Assembly (NCBI GenBank): GCA_014607495.2 | Contig: CP053152.1 | Span: forward strand, 5,146,001 to 5,210,000 | Length of the DNA: 64,000 bases | DNA from: Carposina sasakii | Taxonomy: Eukaryota > Arthropoda > Insecta > Lepidoptera > Carposinidae | Direction of reading: 5' to 3' | Part shown: piece after piece, positions 41,601 to 53,800 of the stretch | How positions within the stretch are numbered: the stretch's first letter is position 1 | Layout: every line of letters begins with the position of its first letter | The notes under the pieces: model-generated | Database searches by the model: none | Told to the model about the DNA's origin: nothing | What the model saw: only the letters and a program-made list of their open reading frames with translations | Position numbers and translations under genes: made by a program

Positions 41601-41902
41601 TCCCGGAAACCCTTAATCGCCTCTTACGATACCCACGGGCAGACATGGGGTGGTGCTCTTTACTCTACCGTTATCCGATTACTTATTAATAAATTATAAT
41701 TGTATCTTTTACAGGAACTTACAGTAATGATCGCTTAGTATCATCGTGGAAGGTACGAAATGAACTGGAAAGTACACAAGACCTATGCAGCGTGTATCAA
41801 TTACAAGAAGATATATATGAAATGGTGCCATGCCATGAAACACACGCATTCGTATGCGAATACGAGATACCTGTACTCAGATATGTGATCGATTATAAAT
41901 AA
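35555..41902 (+). CDS. Second secreted C-type lectin (immulectin-like) with degenerate CRDs
   Basis: Five exons join in phase 1: 35555-35609 (leader MAVELRACVVLMLFFCKT), 36490-36660 and 37401-37505 (CRD1), 39401-39646 and 41715-41902 (CRD2). The frame is intact, giving 254 residues against about 310-340 usual for the family. CRD1 exons 2 and 3 are each 90 bases shorter than in lectin 1, removing the central fold and the EPN/QPD sugar site. CRD2 keeps its fold cysteines (QRCYKYHTTPLSWSEAHQIC, VPCHETHAFVCEYE) but has WKVRNELES where EPN or QPD would stand. Calcium-dependent sugar binding is therefore doubtful. It is probably secreted to the haemolymph. It could be a diverged functional lectin or a gene in decay. 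Confidence 0.82.
36083..36135. mobile_element. 53-bp miniature inverted-repeat element
   Basis: The ends catagaggaataa and ttattcctctatg match those of the 31-bp element at 32436. The flanks are tctatat (36076-36082) and tctatac (36136-36142), a 7-bp duplication with one difference. Confidence 0.65.
36286..36420 (+). pseudogene. Decayed duplicate of lectin 2 exon 2
   Basis: The stretch ctttagatgtttgaatatag at 36291 repeats the intron end before exon 2 (36460). Then tgaggcagccaacaag at 36346 repeats the middle of exon 2 (36584), and taaaaaccaactatcttatc repeats the start of the next intron (36690 area). Most of the exon in between is deleted. Confidence 0.6.
36490..36660 (+). CDS. Lectin 2 exon 2: shortened first half of CRD1
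   Basis: The acceptor acatttcag ends at 36489. It encodes TAEVEKFFREDYSFMNETRT then FYKLHVQPSSTEAANKTC and AEGATYYTLPNKTAQLL. The donor is ttag/gtaggc. Two NxT sequons (NET, NKT) are seen within this part. It is 171 bases against 261 in lectin 1. Confidence 0.8.
37401..37505 (+). CDS. Lectin 2 exon 3: end of CRD1
   Basis: The acceptor ttttttcag ends at 37400. It encodes RLPRQDRDPEKSAFICHKTL then EWNQLCHTHDM, matching the end of the lectin 1 exon (FSYICKKTLSSLEWNAQCHM) but lacking the preceding EPN region. The donor is atgg/gtgagt, phase 1. Confidence 0.78.
37884..38244. mobile_element. Inner foldback, 361 bp, within the GC-rich element
   Basis: tgggcgtttttccattaccc at 37884 mirrors gggtaatggaaaaacgccca ending at 38244, with further complementary CCGG-rich sequence inside. 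Confidence 0.6.
38252..38363. mobile_element. Inner foldback, 112 bp, next to the 361-bp one
   Basis: atttggtatgaagttcttcg at 38252 mirrors cgaagaacttcatacaaaat ending at 38363. The arms continue through gaccgtggctc and gagccacggtc. Confidence 0.6.
38908..39005 (+). repeat. SINE 3' fragment
   Basis: A tagtac...caagaccttt...gaggttctt block followed by gtgaatatttatttattt resembles the last 100 bases of the SINE at 12587-12831. Confidence 0.4.
39401..39646 (+). CDS. Lectin 2 exon 4: first half of CRD2
   Basis: The acceptor gattccag ends at 39400. It encodes YEYDNVLQRCYKYHTTPLSW, then SEAHQICAAERSYLTVVETE and IYFGVMKKGGKDWHSVK. The donor is aaag/gtacat, phase 1. It aligns throughout with lectin 1 exon 4 and has the cysteine codon region that is broken there. 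Confidence 0.85.
39693..40045 (+). repeat. CCCCCGACGC dispersed repeat
   Basis: It starts taacccccgacgcaaaaacg followed by acggggtgttat, contains gtagctcctgaacggatgat and gtcgagagtgttcttagcta, and ends at tcccccgacgcgac. It is a very common repeat of lepidopteran introns. A reverse fragment is at 1846. Confidence 0.65.
40735..41131. mobile_element. Foldback element with TATACAGGGTGT ends, 397 bp
   Basis: tatacagggtgtaaaaagac at 40735 mirrors gtctttttacacccagtata ending at 41131. Inside, cctcgtattctttg faces caaagaatacgagg. Confidence 0.75.
41430..41672 (+). repeat. Dispersed repeat B
   Basis: It contains ttgcagtccactgctggac, gcctcttacgatacccacgg and gcagacatggggtggtgctc, the reverse of the copy at 34705-35040. 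Confidence 0.6.
41715..41902 (+). CDS. Lectin 2 exon 5: end of CRD2 and stop
   Basis: The acceptor tttacag ends at 41714. It encodes GTYSNDRLVSSWKVRNELES, then TQDLCSVYQLQEDIYEMVPC and HETHAFVCEYEIPVLRYV, ending at TAA 41900-41902. The usual EPN or QPD tripeptide and WND are absent, but the paired fold cysteines remain. Confidence 0.85.
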
Positions 41903-43018
41903 CCAGATTCATTTGAAGTCATTATTTTCGATCTACCTTACATTATTACAATATTCTATGCGCGTGGTGGCTCTTATTGCGTGAAAAAGATAGTAGACTT
42001 ATTCTCAGACCTATCGAATTATACATATAAAATTTTATAAAAATCGGTATAGCCGTTTCGGAGGAATTCGGTAACAAACACTACGATACGAGAATTATAA
42101 ACTTATATCAGATCACTTTAAGATTTTGAACTTATAAAAATGAGATAAATAATTATTTATCTAGGTTACAACTATGGTTTGTACCTAAACCTAAATAAGT
42201 AAGGTAGGCAAGATAAAAAAAAAACAAGATTCACACCTGAAAAGCAATGCACATACCTACCTCGTGATACCACTTGATTTCCGATGTACTATTTAAAGCC
42301 GGAGTCATACTATAACGCTAATACGGCGGGTATCATACATTTGGATGAGAATCATATCAGCGATATGACGAGCTAAATGTATGACCACGTATGACAGCAT
42401 AGTATCGGCAACTATCACAACATACCGCGTGAGCATAGTGTAATTCCGTTTTTAATAGCACACACAAAAACACGCGATCGCAAATGTGTCGGCCACTATC
42501 GTCGTTCGAAAACACGAAAAAATGCAGGTAGGCAGTATTCAAATTGCTACATCGTAGGTATATTTGTAAGTGCGTGCATCTACCCACATACAGCAACTAA
42601 GTATAATTTATAGCAATGTACATTAATCCCAAGATACTTTATAGCTGCTGTGTGTTTCCTGGCGATTTGTATGGCAAGACGGTAGTAGGTAATTTTTTTG
42701 TGCGAATGCGAATGCGAAAAATAAATAAATTCAGTAAAATAAAGAACATATATTTGGTAAAAATTACAGTGTTATACAGTAACTTAGTTGAGCTTGATTC
42801 GGTTCTTAAAACTATAAAGTAAGAATAAAGAACTATTCTAGCAACTTACAAAACTACCTATACCTGTAGGTACTTAAAGTTCACTAACAATAAAGCTATA
42901 CTCATTATTTAGACGGAATGCATACAGACGGTACTTACACTCATTATTAAGTTTAGTTAAGAGCCGATTTTTCTAACGGCCTATCTGAAGGATTTTGATG
43001 CTGTCTTCCCCTAAAACT

Positions 43019-43449
43019 AGGGTGCCTTTCCACCAAAGATGTGCTATGCAGCTATGCTGCGAAGATGTGAAATCTACGTTACGAAAATATGTGACCGTTT
43101 CCACCAGCTATATGCGCAGCTCGAGCTATGCGATGTATCGATAGTAGGGAAACGGCGAGATGTAAAATAACTCTTTGCTTCCACGATGGCATGTATGTCT
43201 ACTTTCAGCTATAAACGCGGGCATACTGTAGGTACTCACTTTGCTCTACACATAGCTAACTTTGCTGCACCCCTCGCGACGGGCCATCGCACACATCCAT
43301 AGCACGCATCCTTCCATATAAAAAAACATATCTTAGTTGAATCCGTTTCCACCAGTGCTAAGCTATGTGCACCAATGAATATGATTGGTGGATATCAAAC
43401 GCATCCATAGCAACGTAGCATAGCACATCTCTGGGTGGAAAAGCACCCT
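43019..43449. mobile_element. Foldback element with AGGGTGC ends, 431 bp
   Basis: agggtgcctttccaccaaag at 43019 mirrors ctgggtggaaaagcaccct ending at 43449. Multiple internal gctatg/catagc pairs. Confidence 0.7.
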
Positions 43450-43515
43450 TAATCAAGATAGAGACAGCGTCAACTTTATCACTCAGGTAGGCTATCTGAC
43501 AATAGTAAAAATCGG

Positions 43516-43705
43516 TCCCCTTATTACCTAACTAGCAAAAGCAAAGCGATAGCGAAAATTGTACAAAAATCGCTGATTGCTTGTCAAATTCGTATTACGT
43601 AAAATGAAATTCATAGGAACTTTGACATTTCAAGGCGAATATTGTACAATTTTCGCTATCGCTTTGCTTCGGCTTTGCTATTGCAAATTAGGTAATCAGG
43701 GGGCG
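43516..43705. mobile_element. Foldback element, 190 bp
   Basis: ggtccccttattacctaact at 43516 mirrors ttaggtaatcagggggc near 43689. The inner arms gcaaagcgatagcgaaaatt and aattttcgctatcgctttgc are perfect complements. Confidence 0.75.
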
Positions 43706-44001
43706 GATCGCATATGGACGGAATAGCAATGACCATCACTATGAGGATCATTCTTTATTATCAACTATTGTTGTCCTACTCCTGGACAAGAGGTTTCATA
43801 GGTTATTAATTATTTATTATGTATAAAAAATATATAATTTACTAGCACATAAAAACAGCAACTGTGCTAAAGTGCGTTTCATATAATTCCTTTGCATTAT
43901 GGCACTAGTTGCTTGTATGTTTACATTAATTTAAACGCCAACTTTTAGATCCCTCATAAACTTCAGTAATTTTACGCTTCTAATGTCAAAAACTTGACCA
44001 C

Positions 44002-44113
44002 CAGTGGGTTAAGCACGAACCTTTTTACGCGGCGACTAGCTAGCAAATCTATGTGATTTGACAGTTTGACGATACCGTTATGGACTATCGAGAGGTTCGT
44101 GCTTAACCCTCTG
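44002..44113. mobile_element. Small foldback element (AAGCACGAACC family)
   Basis: It begins cagtgggttaagcacgaacc, and its other end is ggttcgtgcttaaccctctg. Inner blocks tttttacgcggcg and tatgtgatttgacagt are shared with the other copies. The CAGTG-type end suggests hAT. Confidence 0.7.
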
Positions 44114-44711
44114 AATAGCTTTTTACGCATAAACCTAAAGTGAATTGAAAAAAAAACTGAAACATCAAATTAAATTAAATTTAGTCGCCAACTGTCAGAA
44201 AAGTTCCAGAACTGCCAGAATAGCTTTTGACATTTAGGTTTAAATACGTTTAGGTTTAAGTTGTGTCTAACGGAATCGACCTTATTATCTGTGTGACTGC
44301 TTATAAAAAAAAGTTAGTTCCTACATACTAGTATCATAGGCTAGACTTTCCTAAAAACACGCAATACAAAATCTGTGCGCCTACACAAGTACAGGTTATA
44401 AACAATACTATTATAAAATAGTTGTGTTAGCTATGGTTTTTTACAATGCGGTGCTGTCATCTAGCGGCGGTAATATTGCGGTGAATGACGTCACTAATAC
44501 GTTGTATAAATGTAAAAATAGTGTGCCCGTCAGTGACGTAACTTCGGTAACTCTTAAGCCTTTGCTAGCAAATATAAACATAGATAAGTTATATATAATC
44601 AATGAATGAACGGACAGCAGTAGGTTTCTGTTGAAGTTTTATGATTTACATGTCATGGTCTTATATATTACAAATATAATCGTTACAAATATAAAAACGT
44701 GTCAAACTGCT

Positions 44712-44871
44712 CTAAGAATCCTTAAACACTGCCTTGCCAACTAAAGGCAGGTACCGGACTAAAGGCCCTCCATATGAAAGAACCTCTCTCACTGGCTCGA
44801 AGTAACTCGCCAGCCAATACACGATCAGCAGGTAGAAGAAAACTGACACCAACCTGTCTACCACGTAGAGG
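44712..44871 (-). CDS. Reductase exon 8: membrane segment and stop
   Basis: The acceptor is gttccag at 44872. It encodes ILYVVDRLVSVFFYLLIVYW, LASYFEPVREVLSYGGPL and VGKAVFKDS, with TAG at 44712-44714. The hydrophobic stretch matches the C-terminal membrane segment of insect reductases. Confidence 0.94.
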
Positions 44872-47800
44872 CTGGAACAAACAGTTTGTATGTCAAAGTG
44901 TGCAGACCTATGGAAGATGATTATGTCAAAATACGTATTACGTACGATTCAGGAAAGCATTTGTTTTTCCATACTAGCTTAAGCGTCTCTTTCTGTTTTA
45001 AGTATGAAAATCGAGACGGATGTAGAACATTCGCGGATAAAATAAAATCTATGATTAGGTAGGAACCTATTTGGGGTTATGGGACATCTTGCTCACGCAA
45101 AATTCTGTGTCAAATTTGGTCAGCGCTGCGGGACTAATGTCAACTTTTAAAAATGTGTATATTCGCCCGAATCAGTTTGAAAGGTCAGATCAGATGTCTC
45201 CCATGAAAAACTAAAGGGATATTTCAGCAAAATCATAGTATTGAGTATCTGATAATATTTTTCTATTATTTATTACGACATGAAAGTAGATGAAGCAAAA
45301 GAGGAGTGTCAGGATCGTAGCAAATGGAGATAAATGATCTCTGCCTACCCCTCCGCGAAAGAGATTGTGATTTTTATGTATGTATGTATGTATTTATTAC
45401 TTACTGACAGCTTTTATACTCACATGTTATTATGCAATCTGGCTTTCGGCAAATTCTCCAGTTTCTCCTTCAAGCAGTACAGCTTTCCTCCGATCATGCA
45501 GCTTTCTATATAAGGCACATCTTCAATGATTTTCAGGTCCATGGGATAGAGCTCATGGTCCACCGCGTTGAGGGAAGGAGCTAGGGATTTGAAGTTATTG
45601 GTGTCGAACCACCATTCCCGAGTGGTGAAGTACTGTAGGACTTCTAGACCGACGGATATGCGGTTCTGAATGCGTACCATGCTGAAATGAGACAAGTATA
45701 AGTTATAACTATTTTTTTTATCCGATTGCGTTGTAAACGATATTATTTAAAATTTTAAAAAATGACAGAGTAAAAATTTTTACATAGTGTCACTCTTATG
45801 ACTTAGACGAATTTAATGATATCTGCATCACAAGCTCAAATGCGACAAGCCGTGTAGGCTCCAGAGCGTGCCAAAGAAATATACCTACCTAACCTACTCG
45901 TACTAGGTGCAATACATACATACACTCGAAAAATATAACCCTTCTTCTTTGGCAGTCGGGTAAAACACACAAAAAACCCGATTGCGTAAAATGTCATTTA
46001 TCCAGTATCACTTCGACGTTTAAGGCCGCGTCCCTATTACGCAAACAGTGAGCGGCTGACAGTTTGCTTCCAGTTTGCCTCCCTATACATTTTTAATGGA
46101 GTGTCCATACAGCGCGTAATGTACGCAGTTTGCGACGTTTCGCTTACCGACTCAATCTGATTCGCAGCGAATGATGCGGGCGGTCAGCGGCGCAGTTTGT
46201 TCACTATACCTACCGGCGCGGCGCTTCGTTCGTTTAGTTTACCGCTTTGCGGCTAATACGGTCTAGTTCGCCGCTCAGTTGATATTGAGTTAGGGACCGA
46301 TACGCCACTCAGAGTCAGTCAGCGAACAGTTAGCCGCTCACTGTTCGCCTAATGGGGACGCGGCCTGAGACAAATCTAATGCTCACAAGCTCAAATACGA
46401 TAGGCTTTGGCTCTAGCTAGTGCATGCCAAAGAAATATACATGCACTCGACAAACATAATCCTCCTACTGGCGCAGTCAGGTAACGAAATGAGTTTGTGT
46501 GTATTTATGATATATAGTTCCTAACTCCATTATAACGACCGAGTTTTTCTTTATGTTTTAAATATCTACATTTTCATATAAAGGTAAAATAGCAAAAATA
46601 ATACTTACAATCGCTTCTGTCCAAATATAAGCAGCAGAAAATCAATGAAGTAAGCCGGGACTATATGGTAGAAAAACACACAGAGGGAGTGAATGAACTT
46701 GTTCTGACGTATATTCCCGTCGGGGTACCAAAGGGGGCCTTCGAACGGGAACTTCCTGACGGTAGCCTTGCCGATGTCCAGGACGTCTTTCCACGTCGTA
46801 TTCTTGTCGTCTCCCGTTGTTAGGTTGTAGACGGGAATTTCTGCTGGCCTGAAGAGTAAAAGACGTCATGATTACCATGAGGTCTCATTGGAACGAGAAT
46901 AAGCATACATACATACATAGATATAATCACGCCTTTATCCCTTACGGGGTAGGCAGAGCACCGAGAGCTGCACACGAACCACGTGGTACCAAATCTGACC
47001 AATTTTGAGGGTATAGTTGAGATGTACAAGTTCAGTTAGTAGTGACAGGTGGTCAGCCCATCGCCTACAAAACACCAAGATGTCCCTTTACTACTTGTAA
47101 GTTGCCGGGAAGAGAAGCAGCTGTAGTATAAGTATAGAGAATAAGCAACTTATATCAAACTTACTCCGTCCGCGTGGTAGAAAAAATGAGCCTATATGTT
47201 AAGTGTAAAAAGTAGCCTATATGTATCGCGGTTGTCGTAAAAAATTAATTCACGTTTGCCCATCCGTTCACCTACATAAAACACCAAGACCGTTGGTCTC
47301 TTGTTCCTCTACTAATGACTTGTAGCTTCAGTATGTCCCCTTCCCGTGGGAATTTCGGGAAGAGAAGCAGCTGTAGTATATTCCCGTTGGTCGCCTTCCC
47401 GTGGGAATAGAATAAGCAACTTATATCAAATACAACCAAAACAAACAAACTCTTTATAATATTAGTGTAGACTAGTGTAAATCTATACATGTAAAATGTT
47501 TTGTAAATTGTGTTAAATGACTGACTGACGGGTCAATGTACAACCTAAACCTAGAGAGACCTAATCATTGGAGGGTATGTCCTTTGTATGTATAACGAAA
47601 GGTATTTCTGAAATTGTTACGAGAACGAGAAAAACGGGAACAACAAAGTTTACACGGAAGGGACCGTGGGCGCCCGCTAGTAAAGGATAAACGGCGGAGA
47701 CACTATCCGTGTTATTATTACGCTATTCTTCTTGATATATTACATAAATTTAGATTTAAAGACAACGCAGAAGGATATATAGAGTAGCCTATTTTCTTCT

Positions 47801-50800
47801 ACAGCCAAAGTCGAAGTTGCAGGCAACGCTAGTAGTACATAATCTAAACAGGTTGCACGGTATAAGGATAGAGATGATTAATTTTCTAGTTTTAATTGCA
47901 AAAACTGACGTCCCTTATCAATTCCGTTGCTCCTTTCCACACCACAAGCTAGCCGGATGTCCTAGAATACTCTGCAGATCAATTAAGCTTACAGCTAGTA
48001 CAGTCCATTAGGTACCACGGTCTACTTACTTACTTTGCTTTATGATTATTACAAAAGAGTTTAAACATCCGTAACATATCACATATATGTTGATGTAAAT
48101 ATCATTTTAAAACAATTCTTTAGACGCGGTTAGATATTATATTTTTATTACCTTTGCGTCATAGTCCCGATTTTGTGAGATATCACAATAATAGAGTTGA
48201 TGGCGATGTCTATGGGTATGACCTCGGCATGGAACGCGCCATAACAATGCATGGATCTGATCACTCCTTTGCCGGCGCCTATCATCAGACCGATGGGTCC
48301 GTTAAGGTTGTCCACCCAACCTGGAGTAGGGTCTTTGTATGCCGGGGTCACTGGAATTAGAAAATTACGAAAAAATATAATAATATTCTTTCATAGACTA
48401 AAGCATACAGGTTCCAAGGCCCTTTGATACCCCGACGGGAATATACGTCAGAACAAGTTCAATCACTGCCTCTGTGTGTTCTTCTACCATATATAAGTAG
48501 TACCGGCTTACTCCATATAACTCTTATATGTTATTCCTCTATGACTAAACTTAATTTTTGAGATAGAGTGTATACTGGTGGACATGACGTACTTTTAAAA
48601 AAGCATGCCATAAATATAATGACTTTCGCTACAGCAAAGTAGATGTTCAATATTATAAACTAGGTTCCTTGCCTAAAGGAAGTTTGAGAGTTACGCTGAT
48701 CACAAACAAGTTATGGAGTAACCGTTTGTCTTGGTACAGACATGTAAGGTGACATGTGTTCCTATATATTTATAAATAAAACTTCCTCTTGAACCACTAT
48801 CCATTTTAAAAAACCGCATCGAAATTCGTAAAAACTTAATGCTACATAGCATTCTCTTCCAGTTAACCAGTACTGGTGGAAAACAGTTAGAAGGTACCTA
48901 GTGCCCAAATAATATATAAAATGAAAAATTTAAATAAAAACATTAAAAATAATTATTAAACTAAAAAATACAGATTGCAGCGACAAAATACAAGTTTGAA
49001 AGCTACGTTGCACATACACAAAAAGAAATATGATTGATGCATGTACAATATATAAAATCAGCAAGCCAAGCAAGTAAAGAAAATTTAAAAGTAAACAAAT
49101 TCTAAGAAACTAAATTAAAAACAATAATACAATAAATTCCGTGACAATCTCTCTACCACTATGCAGTCATGATCTGCCTTTTAAAATAAAATAAATAAAA
49201 TATAAAATAGGGCATGCAGAAGAGATTACTTACCTATACTTGGCCTTACAACCGCAGCCGGCAGTTCAGGATAGCTATCCCTAACCAGCGCCTCAGCCAG
49301 TCGTTTGGAGTAGGTATAGGAGTTAGGGTGTTTGTCCAAGATGGACGGAGCCAGGAGGTTAAACTGATGGTCGGTGAGCCACGTGGCGGCGCGGAGGGCG
49401 TCGTGAGGGTTCGCGGGAGGATCGTGCACCTGTAACATGGATTACCATCCTCATTATTTATGAGGTCAGCACAATAAAAATCGTTTAAGAGCCGATTTTG
49501 CCTACGGTCAGATAGCTTATCTGAAAAATTGTTGTAGAAACTACTTTTAGTTTGTCATATAAAGAAATAATACAATGAAAATTCTAAGTTTTATACCCAC
49601 TTTCCATCCAAAATTCCAAAATTACCCATTTTCCACTTTTCTCTTACTCCTACTGTTATTTATATTGTATAGGTACACTGAAATTGTATCTATTTATTCT
49701 CTTAGCTTTTACCTATGATTTTAATTGTTTCATTTACTCTCTGAGCTTTTCTAAGGATCTCAATTGTACTTATTTTCTATTATAAGTTTTTCCTATTATT
49801 TTAAATGGTAACTAAGGTTAGATAGCAAATTATTAGATAAGTAAAGGAAAAATCTCTGTTGTCTATAACACAGGTTAGTCTAGAATAGACACAGAACGAC
49901 ATCCTTAATCTGTAGACCTCTCACTAAAATAATTTTTAAAATGTCTGTAAGTAGGAACAATAATGCTACTTGGTGAATAAAATTTATTATTTATTTCATT
50001 ATTAATAAACAATCATACAAGCAAGATCCCTTTTCTCTACATAAAATTTTCCAACAAGGATAAATTAGATGCTGTTTCTTTAAGGTCCTATCAAAATTAG
50101 TGATTATCTTTTGACACGAAACTAGGTAGGTAAAAAGAAACAACTTTCACTATGGGACCTACTCCGAAATAGTGAAAAAAAATCAGCTGTTCCATACAAT
50201 CTTGAATAATTACTGCACTGAAATGCATGGAACAGCTGATTTTTTCCCTATTTCGGAGTAGGTTCCATAGTGAAAGTTGTTTCTTTTTACCTACCTAATT
50301 TTGAAAAGACCTTATAATTTGATCAAGTTTTAGAGAAGAGAACACAGTTACACTCTACTAATTTACTTGTATTGCAATTTGCAAGGCACCTAGACTACGA
50401 AAGTGTTGTATTATTATTGCCTGAGATGAGGCGAGACCGAGTAAAAAATATATCAAGTGTGGGAAACACAACATAAATAGGTTACCGAAGCATACCTAAG
50501 TTTTTATATCAGTAATAGTGTGGTAAGCACGAACATTTTTACGCGGCGTAACGCTAGCGACTCGCTAGCAAAAGCTATGTGATTTGATAGTTGGACGCTA
50601 GCGTTACGGACTATCAAGAGGTTCGTGCTTACCCCTCAGTTTCCAATCTATTACGTTTAGCTAACACGTAATAAAGACAGAAAAATCTCGTACCTATAGG
50701 GTTTTCTTAGTGCTCTACTATAAAAACCGAAATAGGTGTACCCCTACCTAGGAAAAGTAGTAATATACTTATTGATTGAACGTACCCTTTCCTCCAATCT

Positions 50801-53800
50801 CTCGTAATCAGGATAACAGAAAGCGGTAGACAGGTGGATGTAAGCAGCCAGGTTCTTTGTGTTCTTACAGATCTCCAGGACCCTGAGGGTTCCCTTGGTG
50901 TTCATCTCCAGGCCCTCCTTAAGAGGCGCCTCCAGCCGCAAGCTGGCTGCGAAGTGGAATACCACTGATACCTGGAAAACATAGGAGACAAAAAAATTGT
51001 GTGCATGAAGACTTAAACTGTAACTAGTTGTTCACACAATTTCTAATAGGTACTCTATAAAACAAGGTCTAATAAGTGGCTATAAACTACTACCTGACCC
51101 GGCGAACTACGTACTGCCTTATTTTTTAATTTCCATTTTATGTAATTTGTCTAAGAAATAACAATCACAAAAAAAAGAAACAATAATCTAATTTGGTGAA
51201 GTAGTTCAGAAGTTATGTACGTTTATACATTTAGGCGATTAATTTTTTTATATATAGATTAGACAGAAGAGCTCTGACCTACTAATTGTCAATTTGGCGA
51301 CATTAGTTTATAAAAATTAAGTTATAGATAATGATGAATCAGCTCCTATAGTAACCATAAGTAGAGCTATCGCAGCATCCTTAATATTACAATAGACATC
51401 TTCCAAATATTGTTACGGAGACACTGTTACTTTACATGCCAAACCACTTTCACTTGCCGTATGTACCTAAATAGGTATTAGTTACTAATAAAAAGTACGT
51501 AAAGTAGGTCAAGCACTATGATCTTACTATCTTGAGATTACCATTAGGTATTAAATTGATGATTATCTCACAAATATGAAAGTTAATTTATGAATTAATT
51601 AAAATTTACTCAAAAAAATATATCTTCGTTAAGGTCAAAGCAACTTTATTTATGTTACATAACGAACTGTTTGTTGCAATACACATAGAGGTTATTCGCG
51701 ATTCATGGTTAGTAGGGTTATTTCGCCTTCCTTCCAACTAGCTCTAGGTGATTAATTAGAAACACGATAAATTAGCAAGTTTCCTTAGGAAACGAAGTTA
51801 GCTATTACAAATCTTCCGACAGTCGTATAATAGCTAGTTATGTACTAGTTAAGTTGGGTACCTATCTACCTATTTAATAACATTGCTTCAATGAGAATAT
51901 AATAATTTTACGTTTAACGCAGCGAAGTTAAAATTTCCAAAACAAGTACTTACCTCATTATATATTTCTTCTAGAACCTTCTTCTCAATGCCCAGGTCAT
52001 CGTAGGATATGTCTCCTATCACGGGTACAAGTTTCTTGATCATATGTGGCTTTTCTTCCCTTAATCTTGAGAATAACTGAAAAAATAAGACAAACTTCTA
52101 TTTATTATATCCAGGGTAAAATTTGGTAGGAAAATATATAAATAAATTAGATATTAAATCTTTGCTTAATTGGTTTTCTCACTCCAAATCATGTTATAAA
52201 CAGAATACTTATTTAAAAACTGTCTGATATGTCTCACCCTATGTCAAAATGAATCTATGACTTAGGATATATAAAAATGCGGCTTTTCGATCAAACACGC
52301 TGTGACGTCATTCAACCCCCAAAGAAAAAATGGGGGAAAAGTTAGTATACACAGTGCACCAATCCGTTTCAACCGGTAGGTACATCTTGCAACACTACCG
52401 CTTACCACATATCGTCGATGCGTGACCCCGGCACTTTGCCACTGTCGGCTTTAATGTTATCAACATCGATGCGGTCGATTTCTCGGGTTTGCATCCCTAC
52501 TACATAGTTAACAATAAATAGATAGATCAAATTCTTTATTGCACCATTAAATTTTTACACAGCGGCGAACTTTGCAATCTCTAAAATGAAGCTGTTGATA
52601 TTGTGGACAGACTACAATCAGCCCCCGTATTGAATTTAGTTGATAGGAGTGATGTTACAGAATTCATTTATAGTAGAACATTTATAGTTGATTGATTGTA
52701 AAAGTAAGTTAGATAGGTATTTTTTTTACAGTTCATAGTGATGATTACTCAGTGTAACTTACCAAATGGAAAGTAAAAGACTTAAATGATGCCTGTCTGA
52801 AGAAAATTTTACAAAACACACATACATACCATTTCCAGTTCAGTTTCAATGGGATCATCACTATGAACTGTCAAAAAAGCGGCTCAGGGGAGCTGAACTA
52901 TGTGTAACTTACTTTTACATTCAATCAAACTTCATATACTACTATAAATGAATGCATGTATCTATATTCCGTAACATCACTCATATCAACTATTGTAGGT
53001 ACCGCAGTGTTCAACTATGTAACAAAAAGATTTTGTGTAAAATTATAGAGGCTAGTGTTTGCTTCCCGGAGTCAGTGATATTAAATTCTCATAATAATCA
53101 AATTTAAAAATTGCACTCGGACTCTCAATTGGGATTCTTAAGTGGGTAAAGTAGGTATGCATTTAGCAATCGTCGAGTTTACGCGAGACCAGTCGGGTAT
53201 GGTTTCGGAACACATAGTGGAACGAAGGGAGTGGTTGCATATTTATCAGGTAGTGCACCTTCACATTTAATTATTTCCATAACCATCTTTGCACGTGGAA
53301 AGATATTAGCTGAAGAGCTAAAGTTTCAAATATTTATTTTAAAAAGTACCTACGCCCTCATTCACTATCCAAATCTCATGAGCATAAAACCTCATTTACA
53401 TGATATCAATTTGTTGCTTGTTGCATACAATTTTACTGAAGCAACAAATGACTGGCATGACCTAGCCTGCCTTTTTGTTGGTTGCAACATTGTTTAAGTT
53501 TTTACTAGTAATGGCATATCAATAATTGCTCTTGAATGTTCAAGTAAATGGTATCATGTAAACGGACCTTAACGCACCATCAAAATTACAATTTTATATC
53601 CAATCCAATGAAACTCAAGTATAGGTAACCAAATACACGACGAGGTAAGTAAGCTTCACTAGGTAGTAGTCAAAGATTTCATCTAATTAGCAGATAGTCA
53701 GTATTTTCATGAACAAGAGTAGTGGTAAAAAGATGCCATCCCAGGCAGGGCCCAGAACTACCTACAGTAATTATTAGAAAGGCCTACTATCTACAGTAGT

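Larger units (their letters stand above)
35610..41714 (+). other. Introns of lectin 2
   Basis: Intron 1 (35610-36489) holds the 53-bp mini-element and the decayed exon 2 copy. Intron 2 is 36661-37400. Intron 3 (37506-39400) carries the nested GC-rich elements. Intron 4 (39647-41714) carries the CCCCCGACGC repeat, a foldback element and repeat B. Confidence 0.7.
41903..44711. other. Spacer between lectin 2 and the reductase, rich in foldback elements
   Basis: The two genes are convergent across this 2.8 kb. It contains a LINE-tail fragment (42015-42075, atcggtatagccgtttcgga) and three foldback elements listed separately. No gene is recognised. Confidence 0.6.
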
